Assembly (NCBI RefSeq): GCF_017876625.1
Contig: NZ_JAGIOH010000001.1
Span: 4,175,501 to 4,239,500 of the forward strand
Source: Streptomyces syringium
GTDB taxonomy: Bacteria; Actinomycetota; Actinomycetes; Streptomycetales; Streptomycetaceae
Reading direction: 5' to 3'
Length of the DNA stretch: 64,000 bases
The translations under genes were made by a program, and so were the position numbers. Below the pieces are notes generated by a model. That model ran no database searches and was not told the DNA's origin. It worked only from the letters and a program-made list of their open reading frames with translations. Positions 27,395 to 36,277 of the stretch are shown here, piece after piece (positions within the stretch are counted from its first letter, which is position 1; every line of letters begins with the position of its first letter).

Positions 27395-30300
27395 ATGACG
27401 CGAGCCGAGCAGCCAACAGTGGTGACCCCCACATCCGGCGCCCTAGCCGCGGATTCCCGCGAGCGCGCCGTACGGGCCCTGCTGCGCTTCCCGCCGCTCC
27501 GGCGGTTGTGGCGCGCCCAGGCCGTCGGCGGGATCGGGGACTCCCTCGCCCTCCTCGTCCTGATGCTGCTGTCGCTGCAAGCGGCGGTCGCGGCGGGTTC
27601 GTTCGGGGGCGGCTACCGAGGTGCCGCATTCGCCGTCGCGGCGGTCCTCGGCGCGCGGTTGCTCGCGACCCTGCTCTTCGGCGCGGTCCTGCTCGGCCCG
27701 CTCTCCTCCCTCATCGCCCCGGCCGGTCCCCTCGACCGCCGCTGGACCATGATCGGCGCGGACGGGGTGCGGCTCGCGCTGCTCGCCGTCGCACCGCTGT
27801 GGATCGACTGGACCGAGGGCCGGGCGCTCGGCTGGCTGCTGGTCTCGGCCTTCGTCGTCGGCGTCGCCGAGCGCTTCTGGACCGTCGCCCGGGAGAGCGC
27901 GGCCCCCGCACTGCTGCCCGCGCCGCCTGCCGAAGGCGCGGCCGTGCGGCCGCTGCCGGACCACTGTGACGCCCTGCGGCGGCTCTCGATCCGTACGAAC
28001 TTCGTCGCCCTGCCCGTCGCCGCGGCCGTGCTCGTCGTCGTCACGCTCGTCGGCAATCTGCTCGGCTCGGGGATCGACTGGTTCCATCTGCACCAGGCGG
28101 CCCTCGGCTCGTTCGTCGCGGCCGGGCTGTTCGCGACGTCGATCGCGCTCCTCCAGGCCCTCGAACTCCCGGCCACGCAGACGCCCCGCACACGTTCCCC
28201 GCTCGAGGGGCTGCGCCGTCCCAAGACCGCCCAGGGCCCCGACAAGGGCCGCACGGGCGCGATCCCGGTGCTCGTCCCGGCCTGCGCGGCCGTCGCGGGC
28301 GCGATCGCCGCGGCCGTCGGCGTCGCCGCCCTCCAGGCCGTCGATCTCGGCGGGGGCCCGGTCGGCTTCGCGCTGCTCGTCCTCGCGCTCGGCGGCGGCC
28401 CGGTCATCGGCATCCGCACGGCCCGTAAGGTGCTGCCCGGCTTCTCGCGCCGCCGTCTGCTGGTGCTGGCCATCGCGGTGACGGGCGTGGCGCTGCTGGC
28501 CGCGGGCCTGGTGCCCGACCCCACGACGGTGTTGCTGCTCGTCCTGCTCGCGGGCGTGTCCGCGGGCGTCGCCGCCAACACCGGCCACTCCCTGCTCGAC
28601 CAGGAGACCGAGGAAGCCCGCCGGGCCCGCACGACCGAGCACCTGCACGCCGTCGTCCGCGTCGCCGTCGCGCTGAGCGCGGTCGTGGCGCCCCTGCTCG
28701 CCGCGGCCATCGGGCCGCACCGGCTGGCCAGCGGCAGCTTCGTCTTCGCGCACGGCGGGGCGGCCTTCACGCTGATGCTCGTCGGCGCGCTGCTGCTGCC
28801 CGTGGCCGCGCTGGTGCTCGGCAAGATCGACGACCGGGACGGGGTGCCGTTCCGGCGCGACCTGCTGGACGTGGTGCGCGGCGGCGACCCGGACCAGACG
28901 CCCTCGGGCACCGGCTTCTTCATCGCCTTCGAGGGCGGCGACGGCGCGGGCAAGTCGACCCAGGTCGAAGCGGTCGCCGAGTGGATCCGCGGCAAGGGCC
29001 ACGAGGTGGTCGTCACCCGTGAACCCGGCGCCACCTCGATCGGCAAGCGGCTGCGCGCGATCCTCCTCGACGTCTCGTCGGCGGGCCTATCGGACCGCTC
29101 CGAGGCCCTGATGTACGCGGCCGACCGCGCCGAGCACGTCGCCTCCGTCGTCCGGCCCGCCCTGGAGCGCGGCGCGGTCGTCATCTCCGACCGCTACATC
29201 GACTCCTCCGTCGCCTACCAGGGCGCCGGGCGCGATCTCTCGCCGACCGAGATCGCCCGTATCTCGCGCTGGGCCACGAACGGGCTGGTGCCGAATCTGA
29301 CGGTCCTGCTGGACGTCTCGCCCGAGACCGCCCGCGAACGCTTCACCGAGGCCCCGGACCGGCTGGAGTCGGAGCCGATGGAGTTCCACCAGCGGGTACG
29401 GACCGGCTTCCTGACCCTCGCCGCCGCCGACCCGGCGCGCTATCTGGTCATCGACGCGGGCCAGGAGCCCGCGGCCATCTCCACGGTCGTACGCCACCGC
29501 CTCGACCAGGTGCTGCCCCTCTCCGAGGCCGAGATCAAGGCCCTGGAGGCGGCGCGGAAGGCGGCGGAGGAGGAAGCCCGCCGCAAGGCCGAGGAAGAGG
29601 CCGCCCGCAAGGCGGAGGAGGAGCGGCTGGAGCGCGAGCGCCAGGCCCAGCTCGCCAAGCTCCGCGCCGAGGAGGAAGAGCGGCAGCGCCGCGAGCGCGC
29701 GGAGGAAGAGGAGCGCCAGCGCCGCGAGCTGGAAGAGGCCCGGCGGCGCGAGGAGGAGCGGCTGGCCGAAGAGGCCCGGCAGGCGGCCGAGGAAGCCCGG
29801 CGCCTGGCGGAGGAGGAGCGCAAGCGCCGCGAGGCGGAGGAGCGCGCCCACGCCGCCGAGCAGGAGCGGCTGCGCAAGCAGGCCGAGGAAGAGGCGCGAC
29901 TGCGCGCGGAGGCCGCCGAACGGCGCCTGGAGAAGCAGCGCAAGGCGGAAGAGGCCCTGCTGAGGGCCGAGCAGGCGCGGATCGCCGAGCAGGAACGGGC
30001 GGCCGAGCGGGAGCGGCTGGCCGAGGAGGAGCGAGCGGCTGAGCGGGCGCGGGTCGCCGAGGAGGAGCGGGCGGCCGAGCGGGCACGGGTCGCTGAGCAG
30101 GCGCGCCTGGCCGAGCAGGCCAGGGCCGAGGCCGAGGCGAAGGCCGCGGCCGACGCGGCGGCCGAGGCCGAGGCCGCGCGGGTCGCCGCGGAGGCTGCCG
30201 CCGTCGCCGAGGCGGATCGTTCCGGTAGGGGTCTTTCCGGGGCGGACGATTCCGAGGCGCCGACGGTCGAGCGGCCGGCGTTCCGGCCGTCCGACGCGCG

Positions 30301-31123
30301 CAAGGGCGCGGACACCCGTCGGGGCGCGGACACCCGTCGGGGCGCGGACACCCGTCGGGGCGCTGACGGACGTCGGAGTGCGGACGCGCGGCGTGCCTCG
30401 GACGAGACGCAGACCGTTCAGACGCCGGCGGTCCGTCCCGCCGACCCGCGTGAGAAGGACTGGTCGCGGAACGCCGATACGGCGGTGATGCCGGCTGTCC
30501 CGCCCGTCCCGCCCGTACCTCCCGCGCCGCCTGCTCCGCCCACGACTCCGCCTGCGGCGAGTGATGGCGGACCGGACGACCAGCGGATCACGTGGGGCGT
30601 GGGGGGACGCGGCGGGCGAGCGGCCGGTAAGCCCAAGGCGGCCCGGCCCGAGTCGGAATCCGAGGAGACCGCGGTCCTTCCGCAGCCCGACGCCGACGCC
30701 ACCCCGCCGAAGCCGTCCGTACCGCCCGGCGCGATGGACGACACGGCGGTGCTGCCGCCCGTGAAGCCCGAGCGGCGCGAGCGGTCCGAACGGTCCACGC
30801 GGTCCACGCGACCCGAGCGCGTCGAGCGTCCGGCGGACCCGGCGGACCGGGTGCCGACGTGGCTCTTCCGGCCCGAGGACGACGAGCGGGGCCAGGCCCC
30901 GGCGGAATCGGACAGCGAGCGTACGCGCGAGCTGCCGCAGGTCGGCGAGAGCCGGACCGATGCCGACGAGCCGGACGGCCGCGCGGAGCACACGCGCACC
31001 GACCAGCGGCGCCCGGGGTGGGCCGGCCGGACTCCGAAGAAGGACGCCCCCACGCTCGCGGACGAGCTCTTCGGCGACCGCGACGAGGAGGACGAGGGCC
31101 GCCGCCGGCGCAAGGGCAGGTAG
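27395..31123 (+). CDS. tmk: Fusion of MFS-like membrane domain, thymidylate kinase and long coiled coil
   Basis: 1242 residues. Residues 1-490 form about 10-12 hydrophobic helices with MFS-like layout. Residues about 505-710 are a complete thymidylate kinase: FIAFEGGDGAGKSTQ (P-loop), TREPGATSIGKRLR, and DRYIDSSVAYQGAGRDL. It makes dTDP from dTMP. Residues about 710-945 are an unbroken charged Ala/Glu/Arg coiled coil. The rest is proline-rich with three exact GADTRR repeats. Free Tmk is about 210 residues, so most of this protein is extra. The neighbour holB agrees with a DNA-replication role. ATG 27395 is preceded by TAGGCT six bases upstream, suggesting a leaderless start. Confidence 0.92.
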   Translation: MTRAEQPTVVTPTSGALAADSRERAVRALLRFPPLRRLWRAQAVGGIGDSLALLVLMLLSLQAAVAAGSFGGGYRGAAFAVAAVLGARLLATLLFGAVLLGPLSSLIAPAGPLDRRWTMIGADGVRLALLAVAPLWIDWTEGRALGWLLVSAFVVGVAERFWTVARESAAPALLPAPPAEGAAVRPLPDHCDALRRLSIRTNFVALPVAAAVLVVVTLVGNLLGSGIDWFHLHQAALGSFVAAGLFATSIALLQALELPATQTPRTRSPLEGLRRPKTAQGPDKGRTGAIPVLVPACAAVAGAIAAAVGVAALQAVDLGGGPVGFALLVLALGGGPVIGIRTARKVLPGFSRRRLLVLAIAVTGVALLAAGLVPDPTTVLLLVLLAGVSAGVAANTGHSLLDQETEEARRARTTEHLHAVVRVAVALSAVVAPLLAAAIGPHRLASGSFVFAHGGAAFTLMLVGALLLPVAALVLGKIDDRDGVPFRRDLLDVVRGGDPDQTPSGTGFFIAFEGGDGAGKSTQVEAVAEWIRGKGHEVVVTREPGATSIGKRLRAILLDVSSAGLSDRSEALMYAADRAEHVASVVRPALERGAVVISDRYIDSSVAYQGAGRDLSPTEIARISRWATNGLVPNLTVLLDVSPETARERFTEAPDRLESEPMEFHQRVRTGFLTLAAADPARYLVIDAGQEPAAISTVVRHRLDQVLPLSEAEIKALEAARKAAEEEARRKAEEEAARKAEEERLERERQAQLAKLRAEEEERQRRERAEEEERQRRELEEARRREEERLAEEARQAAEEARRLAEEERKRREAEERAHAAEQERLRKQAEEEARLRAEAAERRLEKQRKAEEALLRAEQARIAEQERAAERERLAEEERAAERARVAEEERAAERARVAEQARLAEQARAEAEAKAAADAAAEAEAARVAAEAAAVAEADRSGRGLSGADDSEAPTVERPAFRPSDARKGADTRRGADTRRGADTRRGADGRRSADARRASDETQTVQTPAVRPADPREKDWSRNADTAVMPAVPPVPPVPPAPPAPPTTPPAASDGGPDDQRITWGVGGRGGRAAGKPKAARPESESEETAVLPQPDADATPPKPSVPPGAMDDTAVLPPVKPERRERSERSTRSTRPERVERPADPADRVPTWLFRPEDDERGQAPAESDSERTRELPQVGESRTDADEPDGRAEHTRTDQRRPGWAGRTPKKDAPTLADELFGDRDEEDEGRRRRKGR
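30305..30376 (+). repeat. 18-bp coding tandem repeat in tmk
   Basis: Three exact copies of GGCGCGGACACCCGTCGG (30305-30358) and one diverged copy (30359-30376). They encode GADTRR units in the disordered tail. Copy number is likely to vary between strains. Confidence 0.9.
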
Positions 31124-31244
31124 GACGGGGCAGTCGGCCGGTGGGACCCGCTGCCGGCCCTGGCTGCCCGGCCGACGCGGGGATCGTTGTCAGTGCCGTG
31201 TCCCACAATGGGTAACCGCAGGACCAACAGCGCGGAGGACAGCC

Positions 31245-32474
31245 ATGGCGGTGTGGGACGACCTGGTCGGCCAGGACCGGGTGCAGGAGCAGCTCGCCGC
31301 TGCCGCGCGGGACGCGGACGCCCTCGTCACGGGCGTCGCGTCGGCCACCGCCTCGTCCCCGGCGCCCGGCCCCGCGAGCAGCGGCGGTTCCATGACGCAC
31401 GCGTGGCTGTTCACCGGCCCCCCGGGCTCGGGCCGGTCCACCGCGGCGCGGGCCTTCGCCGCGGCACTTCAGTGCGTCAGCCCCGACCGGGCTTTCAACG
31501 GCCCCGGCTGCGGCTTCTGCGACGGCTGCCACACCTCGCTCGTGGGGACGCACGCGGACGTCGAGATCGTCCGTACGGACCAGCTGTCGATCGGCGTCAA
31601 GGAAACCCGTGACCTGGTCCGCCGGGCCCAGCTGTCGCCTGCCACCGGCCGCTGGCAGGTGATCGTCCTGGAGGACGCGGACCGGCTGACCGAGGGCGCG
31701 GGCAACGTCCTCCTCAAGGCCGTGGAGGAGCCCGCCCCGCGCACGGTGTGGCTGCTGTGCGCGCCCTCCCTGGAGGACGTGCTGCCGACGATCCGGTCCC
31801 GCTGCCGCCTCCTGACCCTGCGCACCCCGCCCCCTGCCGCGGTGGCCGACCTCCTCGTCCGCCGCGACGGCATCGAGCCCGAGCTGGCCACGCAGGCGGC
31901 CCGCGCCACCCAGGGCCACATCGGCAGGGCCCGTCGGCTCGCCACGGACGAGCGGGCCCGCGCCCGTCGTGCCGCCGTCCTCAAGGTGCCGCTGCGCGTG
32001 GACGACATCGGCGGCTGCCTCAAGGCCGCGCAGGAGCTGATCGACGCGGCGGGGGAGGACGCGAAGCAGGTCGCCGAGGAGGTCGACACCAAGGAGACCG
32101 AGGAGCTGCGCGCGGCACTCGGCGCCGCCGCCGGCACCGGGGGCCGGCTCCCGCGCGGCACGGCCGGCGCGATGAAGGAGCTCCAGGACCGGCAGAAGCG
32201 CCGCGCCACCCGCACGCAGCGCGACAGCCTCGATCTCGCCCTGATCGATCTGACCGGTTTCTACCGCGATGTGCTGGCACTCCAGCTCGGCTCCCGGGTG
32301 GAGATCGCCAATATCGACGCGCGGGACGCGCTGGAGCGCATAGCGTCGGCCTCCAGGCCGGAGCGGACGCTGCGGCGCATCGAGGCGATCATCGAGTGCC
32401 GCCGCGCACTCGACAGGAACGTGTCGCCGCTGCTGGCGGTCGAGGCGATGACGGTGGCACTGCGGGCGGGGTGA
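31245..32474 (+). CDS. holB: DNA polymerase III delta' subunit
   Basis: 409-residue clamp-loader AAA+ subunit. VWDDLVGQDRVQEQL starts the fold. FTGPPGSGRSTAARAFA is a P-loop in which arginine replaces the usual lysine, matching the non-hydrolysing delta' type. The zinc module is CGFCDGCH, and the SRC motif (IRSRCRLL) provides the arginine finger. ATG 31245 follows CGGAGGA. It lies 121 bases after tmk. Confidence 0.93.
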   Translation: MAVWDDLVGQDRVQEQLAAAARDADALVTGVASATASSPAPGPASSGGSMTHAWLFTGPPGSGRSTAARAFAAALQCVSPDRAFNGPGCGFCDGCHTSLVGTHADVEIVRTDQLSIGVKETRDLVRRAQLSPATGRWQVIVLEDADRLTEGAGNVLLKAVEEPAPRTVWLLCAPSLEDVLPTIRSRCRLLTLRTPPPAAVADLLVRRDGIEPELATQAARATQGHIGRARRLATDERARARRAAVLKVPLRVDDIGGCLKAAQELIDAAGEDAKQVAEEVDTKETEELRAALGAAAGTGGRLPRGTAGAMKELQDRQKRRATRTQRDSLDLALIDLTGFYRDVLALQLGSRVEIANIDARDALERIASASRPERTLRRIEAIIECRRALDRNVSPLLAVEAMTVALRAG

Positions 32475-32675
32475 GCGGGGCCCGGTAGGGGCGGGGTGTA
32501 CGGCATCCGGCGGCGGATCGCTCCGTACTGGCGCGTACCTCACTCGTACGAGGACTAGTGGGCCTCGGGATGAGCCACCTTGGGCATTCCTGCGGATACG
32601 CTCCGTATGCCTGCAATGGCCCTGCGTATGTCCTGTGCGTATCTGTCCACCCGCCCCCACCCCGAGGGAACAGCT

Positions 32676-34274
32676 TTGGACACCAGCCGTCTGCTCCGCA
32701 CCTCCTCCACCGTCGTCGTGACGGCGGCCCTGCTGATCTCCGGGTGCGCTTCGGGGACCGCGACGCCGAGGGCGGCCGCGTCGGTGAGATCGCAGAGCCC
32801 GGCGGATACGGGGGACGCCGCCGGCCCGGAGCAGCGGTTCGCGCCGCTGCCCACCGATCTGCCCGTCGAGCTCCGGCCGTATTACGCGCAGAAGCTCACC
32901 TGGCGCTCCTGCGCGGGCGACCGCTTCGAGTGCGCCACGCTGCGGGCGCCGCTGGACTACGACCGGCCCCGGGCGGGCGGCGACCTCAAGCTCGCGGTCT
33001 CCCGCAAGAAGGCCACCGACCCCGGCAAGCGGCTGGGCTCCCTGCTGGTCAACCCCGGCGGCCCGGGCGGTTCGGCCGTCGGCTACCTCCAGGCGTACGC
33101 GGGCACCCGCTACCCGGCCGCCGTCCGTGCCCGGTACGACATGATCGCGGTGGATCCGCGCGGCGTGGCAGGCAGCGAGCCCGTCAGTTGCCTGTCCGAC
33201 GCGGACATGGACGCGTACACCCGGGTCGACATGAGCCCGGACAGCCCGTCGGAAGTCGGCGAACTCACCGACGCGTACCGGGCCTTCGCCGACGGCTGCG
33301 CCAAACGCTCCGGCAAGGTCCTCGGCCATGTCTCGACCGTCGAGGCGGCCCGCGACATGGACGTCCTGCGTGCCGCTCTGGGCGACGACAAGCTCCACTA
33401 CGTCGGCGCCTCGTACGGCACCTTCCTCGGTGCCACCTACGCCGGACTCTTCCCGTCCCGCGTCGGGCGCCTCGTGCTCGACGGCGCGCTGGATCCGTCC
33501 CTCGACGCCCAGCGGGTGAACCGCGACCAGACGGCCGGCTTCCAGACGGCCTTCGAGTCCTTCGCGAAGGACTGCGTCGGGCGCGCGGACTGCCCCCTGG
33601 GCACCGGAAGCACCGCCGCCGCCGGCGACCGCCTCAAGGATCTCTTCCAGCGGATCGACACCCACCCTTTGCCGACCGGCACCCCGCGCGAGCTCACCGA
33701 GAGCCTCGCGACCACGGGTGTGATCTCCGCCATGTACGACGAGCGCGCCTGGCCCCTCCTCCGCGCCGCTTTGCGCGCCGCCCGGAACAACGACGGCAGC
33801 ACGCTGCTCAAGCTGTCCGACGCCTACTACGAGCGTGATCAGCGCGGCTCCTATGCCAACCTCATGTACGCCAACTCGGCCGTCAACTGTCTGGACCTCC
33901 CCCCGGCCTTCCGCAACCCGGCCGAGGTCCACAGCGCCGTCGCCGACTTCAAGGAGGCCTCCCCGGTCTTCGGCGAGAGCCTGGCCTGGGCGGCTCTGAG
34001 CTGCGCCTACTGGTCCGTACCCGCCACGGGCCGCCCCCACCGCATCGAGGCCCAGGGCGCCGCCCCCATCCTCGTTGTCGGCACCACCCGCGACCCCGCC
34101 ACCCCCTACGCCTGGGCCCGCGCCCTCGCCTCCCAGCTCTCCTCGGGCCACCTCCTGACCTACGAGGGCGACGGCCACACGGCCTACACCCGGGGCAGCG
34201 AGTGCGTCGACACGACGATCAACGACTACCTCCTCACCACCACCCCGCCCCCCGCCGCCCGGAAGTGCACCTGA
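32676..34274 (+). CDS. Secreted alpha/beta-hydrolase, tripeptidyl aminopeptidase-like lipoprotein
   Basis: 532 residues of the Tap/Slp family that removes N-terminal tripeptides. TTG 32676 with GAGGGA six bases upstream starts a signal sequence ending in lipobox LISGC. The oxyanion loop is VNPGGPGGSA, the nucleophile serine is in GASYGTFLG, and the acid and histidine lie in GTTRDPATP and GDGHTAY of the C-terminal TAP domain. ATG codons further upstream (32607, 32619) would mask the signal peptide. It ends about 97 bases before the tRNA gene. Confidence 0.88.
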   Translation: MDTSRLLRTSSTVVVTAALLISGCASGTATPRAAASVRSQSPADTGDAAGPEQRFAPLPTDLPVELRPYYAQKLTWRSCAGDRFECATLRAPLDYDRPRAGGDLKLAVSRKKATDPGKRLGSLLVNPGGPGGSAVGYLQAYAGTRYPAAVRARYDMIAVDPRGVAGSEPVSCLSDADMDAYTRVDMSPDSPSEVGELTDAYRAFADGCAKRSGKVLGHVSTVEAARDMDVLRAALGDDKLHYVGASYGTFLGATYAGLFPSRVGRLVLDGALDPSLDAQRVNRDQTAGFQTAFESFAKDCVGRADCPLGTGSTAAAGDRLKDLFQRIDTHPLPTGTPRELTESLATTGVISAMYDERAWPLLRAALRAARNNDGSTLLKLSDAYYERDQRGSYANLMYANSAVNCLDLPPAFRNPAEVHSAVADFKEASPVFGESLAWAALSCAYWSVPATGRPHRIEAQGAAPILVVGTTRDPATPYAWARALASQLSSGHLLTYEGDGHTAYTRGSECVDTTINDYLLTTTPPPAARKCT

Positions 34275-34326
34275 CCTGCGCTTCCCCCTCGCACCTACGC
34301 GGTACGGGGCACCCCTGGAAACTGTG

Positions 34327-34332
34327 TAGACT
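34327..34332 (+). promoter_or_regulatory. -10 element of tRNA-Thr
   Basis: TAGACT, 40 bases upstream of the mature tRNA 5' end, fits the Streptomyces -10 pattern. The -35 region is weak. Confidence 0.4.
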
Positions 34333-34371
34333 AGGCCGCGCTGCTGATGCCAGTCAGGTGTCCGGCAGCTT

Positions 34372-34445
34372 GCCGCCTTAGCTCAGTTGGCCAGAGCAAC
34401 GCACTCGTAATGCGTAGGTCTCGGGTTCGAATCCCGAAGGCGGCT
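34372..34445 (+). tRNA. tRNA-Thr (anticodon CGT)
   Basis: Acceptor arms GCCGCCT and AGGCGGC pair fully. The D arm has TAGCTCAGTTGG, the anticodon arm ACGCA-CTCGTAA-TGCGT shows anticodon CGT, and the T arm carries GGTTCGAATCC. It reads ACG codons. CCA is not encoded. It marks the junction between the conserved chromosome and the accessory region. Confidence 0.96.
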
Positions 34446-34451
34446 CTGTAG

Positions 34452-34486
34452 AAGCCTCAGGACTCACTCGCCGTGACCTGGGGCTT
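34452..34486 (+). terminator. Terminator after tRNA-Thr
   Basis: AAGCCTCAGG pairs with CCTGGGGCTT (one G-T pair) around a 15-base loop and is followed by a short T run. Confidence 0.65.
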
Positions 34487-34542
34487 TTGCTTTGCCTGGC
34501 CTCCGCCGTGATGCCTCGTGTCGTTCGGCCGGCTCCGCCCGC

Positions 34543-34935
34543 TCAGACCTTGATGACGTGGACGCCCGGGCCGCACAGCATCTCAAGGTCCTCGGGGTCG
34601 GAGGTCAGTACGGTGACCGGGGGCGGTGAGGCCAGTGCGGTAGCCGCCACGATCGAGTCGAGTGCGTACTTGTGGCCGTGCAGGGCCGCTGCGGCGAGGA
34701 GTTTGCTCGCGTGCCGGGCGATGGCTTCCGTGGGCGGGATGATGGTCACGCGTGAGACGGCGTAGTCGAATCGCGCCTGGTTCACTCTCGGGTCGCGCGC
34801 TTCCACGAGCGTGACGGAGCTGATGACTACGCGGATGTCCTCTGCCTCGGCTGCGGACAGCCACTCGGAGAGTTCGGGCGAGCGCTGTACGAGCTTGGAC
34901 AGCCCTTCGCAATCGAGGACGAGCGTCCCGCTCAC
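34543..34935 (-). CDS. PIN-domain VapC-like toxin
   Basis: 130-residue PIN nuclease fold. Conserved acids appear in order: LVLDCEGLSKL (D8), VTLVEARDP and YALDSIVAATA, with TSDPEDL at the end of the domain. VapC toxins cleave RNA and are held by the partner encoded just upstream. GTG 34935 overlaps the stop of the ribbon-helix-helix gene by four bases, the usual antitoxin-toxin order. It lies between the tRNA and the biosynthetic region. Confidence 0.8.
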   Translation of the reverse strand: MSGTLVLDCEGLSKLVQRSPELSEWLSAAEAEDIRVVISSVTLVEARDPRVNQARFDYAVSRVTIIPPTEAIARHASKLLAAAALHGHKYALDSIVAATALASPPPVTVLTSDPEDLEMLCGPGVHVIKV

Positions 34936-35204
34936 GCGGCGTCTGCCGAGTTGCGTGCCTCACCGCGCAGGACGGCCCGCTTCGCCTCGACCGCGGCCGG
35001 GTCGACCGGGCCGTGCTCGGCCTCGGCGGCCTCGATCAGTTCGCGCAGTCGGTCGCGCTCCAGCTGGCGCTGGATGAGGGCTTCCACATACGCGGACATG
35101 CCACGCCTGCCGGTGCGCTCCTTGAGGGCTGCGATCGTGCCCTCGTGGAGGGAGACGGACACCGGCCGGATGGGGCCTTCGCCGGGGACGGGGGTATCAG
35201 CCAT
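34932..35204 (-). CDS. Ribbon-helix-helix antitoxin (VapB/CopG-like)
   Basis: 90 residues. The N-terminal RHH segment PVSVSLHEGTIAALKERTGRRGMSAYVEALIQ binds DNA, and the acidic C-terminus would wrap the toxin. ATG 35204 follows AGGAG-type purines. An AT-rich palindrome immediately upstream is the likely autoregulatory operator. Confidence 0.78.
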   Translation of the reverse strand: MADTPVPGEGPIRPVSVSLHEGTIAALKERTGRRGMSAYVEALIQRQLERDRLRELIEAAEAEHGPVDPAAVEAKRAVLRGEARNSADAA

Positions 35205-35214
35205 GTGAGGAGTT

Positions 35215-35231
35215 TAACAAAATTATTGTTA
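35215..35231. promoter_or_regulatory. Operator of the VapBC-like pair
   Basis: TAACAA-AATTA-TTGTTA, perfect six-base arms in one of the most AT-rich spots of the window, directly before the antitoxin start. Confidence 0.6.
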
Positions 35232-35306
35232 TTTGGCGGGGGCAGAATGATCACCACGCCCGTACGCGGCGCCGACGTCGGATCGTTCGAACAGGGGATC
35301 TTCGTT

Positions 35307-36260
35307 ATGCGTATCGCCGTCATCGACGACTACAACAGCGCCGCCGCCGCTCTTCCCTGCTGGGCGGGGTTGCCCGGCGGGGCTGACGTTCGGTTCTTCT
35401 CCGATCATGTTGGCGATCCCGCTGCCCTGGTCGAGCGGCTCGCGGAATTCGACGCCGTCGTTGCCATGCGGGAGCGGACGGCCTTCGGGGCGGAGGTGTT
35501 TGCCCGGCTTCCGCGGTTGAGGTTGCTCGTTACCGCCGGGATGCACAATGCCGCGATCGATCTCTCCGCCGCCGCGCGGCATGGCGTTGTCGTGTGTGGG
35601 ACGCGTATGACGCCGTTCCCGGCGGCCGAGCTGACCTGGGCGTTGATTCTGGAGCTGAGCCGTCGGGCCGGGGCGCAGGATGCGGGGGTGCGGGGCGGGA
35701 GTTGGCAGAGTGGGGTGGGGACCGGGCTGGCCGGGGGGACGCTCGGGGTGGTCGGGTTGGGGAAGCTCGGCACGCGGGTTGCTGCCGTGGGGGCCGCGTT
35801 CGGGATGGATGTTGTTGCCTGGAGTCCTCATATGACCGCTGAGCGGGCGGAAGCCGTCGGGGTGCGGGCCGTCGGTAAGGAGGAGTTGTTCTCCTCGTCC
35901 GACGTCGTCAGCTTGCATCTGCGGCTGTCCTCGGCGACGACCGGGCTCGTCGCCGAGGACGATCTGCGGCGGATGCGGCGCACCGCGTTCCTGGTCAACA
36001 CCTCTCGCGCGCAGATCGTCGACGAGGATGCGTTGAACAAGGCCCTCGGCGAAGGCTGGATAGCCGGTGCGGGGCTCGATGTGTACGAGGAGGAGCCGCT
36101 CCCCGCCGGGCACCGGCTGCTCGATGCCCCCAACACCGTGCTGACCCCGCACATCGGCTATGTGACCGGCGACAACTTCGCGCTCGTCTACGGCGATTCC
36201 GTCGAGGCCGTCAACGCCTACCTCGGCGGGTCGCCGGTCAGGGTGCTCACCGGGGCGTGA
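35307..36260 (+). CDS. D-isomer-specific 2-hydroxyacid dehydrogenase
   Basis: 317-residue NAD-dependent dehydrogenase. The Rossmann loop is GVVGLGKLG, and the catalytic triad is Arg in NTSRAQIVD, Glu in DVYEEEPLP and His in LTPHIGY. It reduces or oxidises a 2-oxo/2-hydroxy acid; which one is not readable. ATG 35307 follows AGGGG; another ATG at 35247 with a GGGGG site would add 20 residues. It stands alone, convergent with the biosynthetic operon, and may or may not belong to that cluster. Confidence 0.85.
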   Translation: MRIAVIDDYNSAAAALPCWAGLPGGADVRFFSDHVGDPAALVERLAEFDAVVAMRERTAFGAEVFARLPRLRLLVTAGMHNAAIDLSAAARHGVVVCGTRMTPFPAAELTWALILELSRRAGAQDAGVRGGSWQSGVGTGLAGGTLGVVGLGKLGTRVAAVGAAFGMDVVAWSPHMTAERAEAVGVRAVGKEELFSSSDVVSLHLRLSSATTGLVAEDDLRRMRRTAFLVNTSRAQIVDEDALNKALGEGWIAGAGLDVYEEEPLPAGHRLLDAPNTVLTPHIGYVTGDNFALVYGDSVEAVNAYLGGSPVRVLTGA

Positions 36261-36277
36261 CGGGTCGGGCGCGGTTC

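Noticed and set aside
30305..30376. CRISPR array
   Set aside because: The repeats are contiguous, in frame and without spacers; they encode a protein tail.
30588..34178. 1196-codon open frame on the minus strand
   Set aside because: Antisense to tmk, holB and the peptidase gene, with no recognisable domain.
34372..36260. Integrative element or prophage inserted in tRNA-Thr
   Set aside because: No integrase, excisionase or phage genes, and I found no second copy of the tRNA 3' end; left only as a possibility to test.
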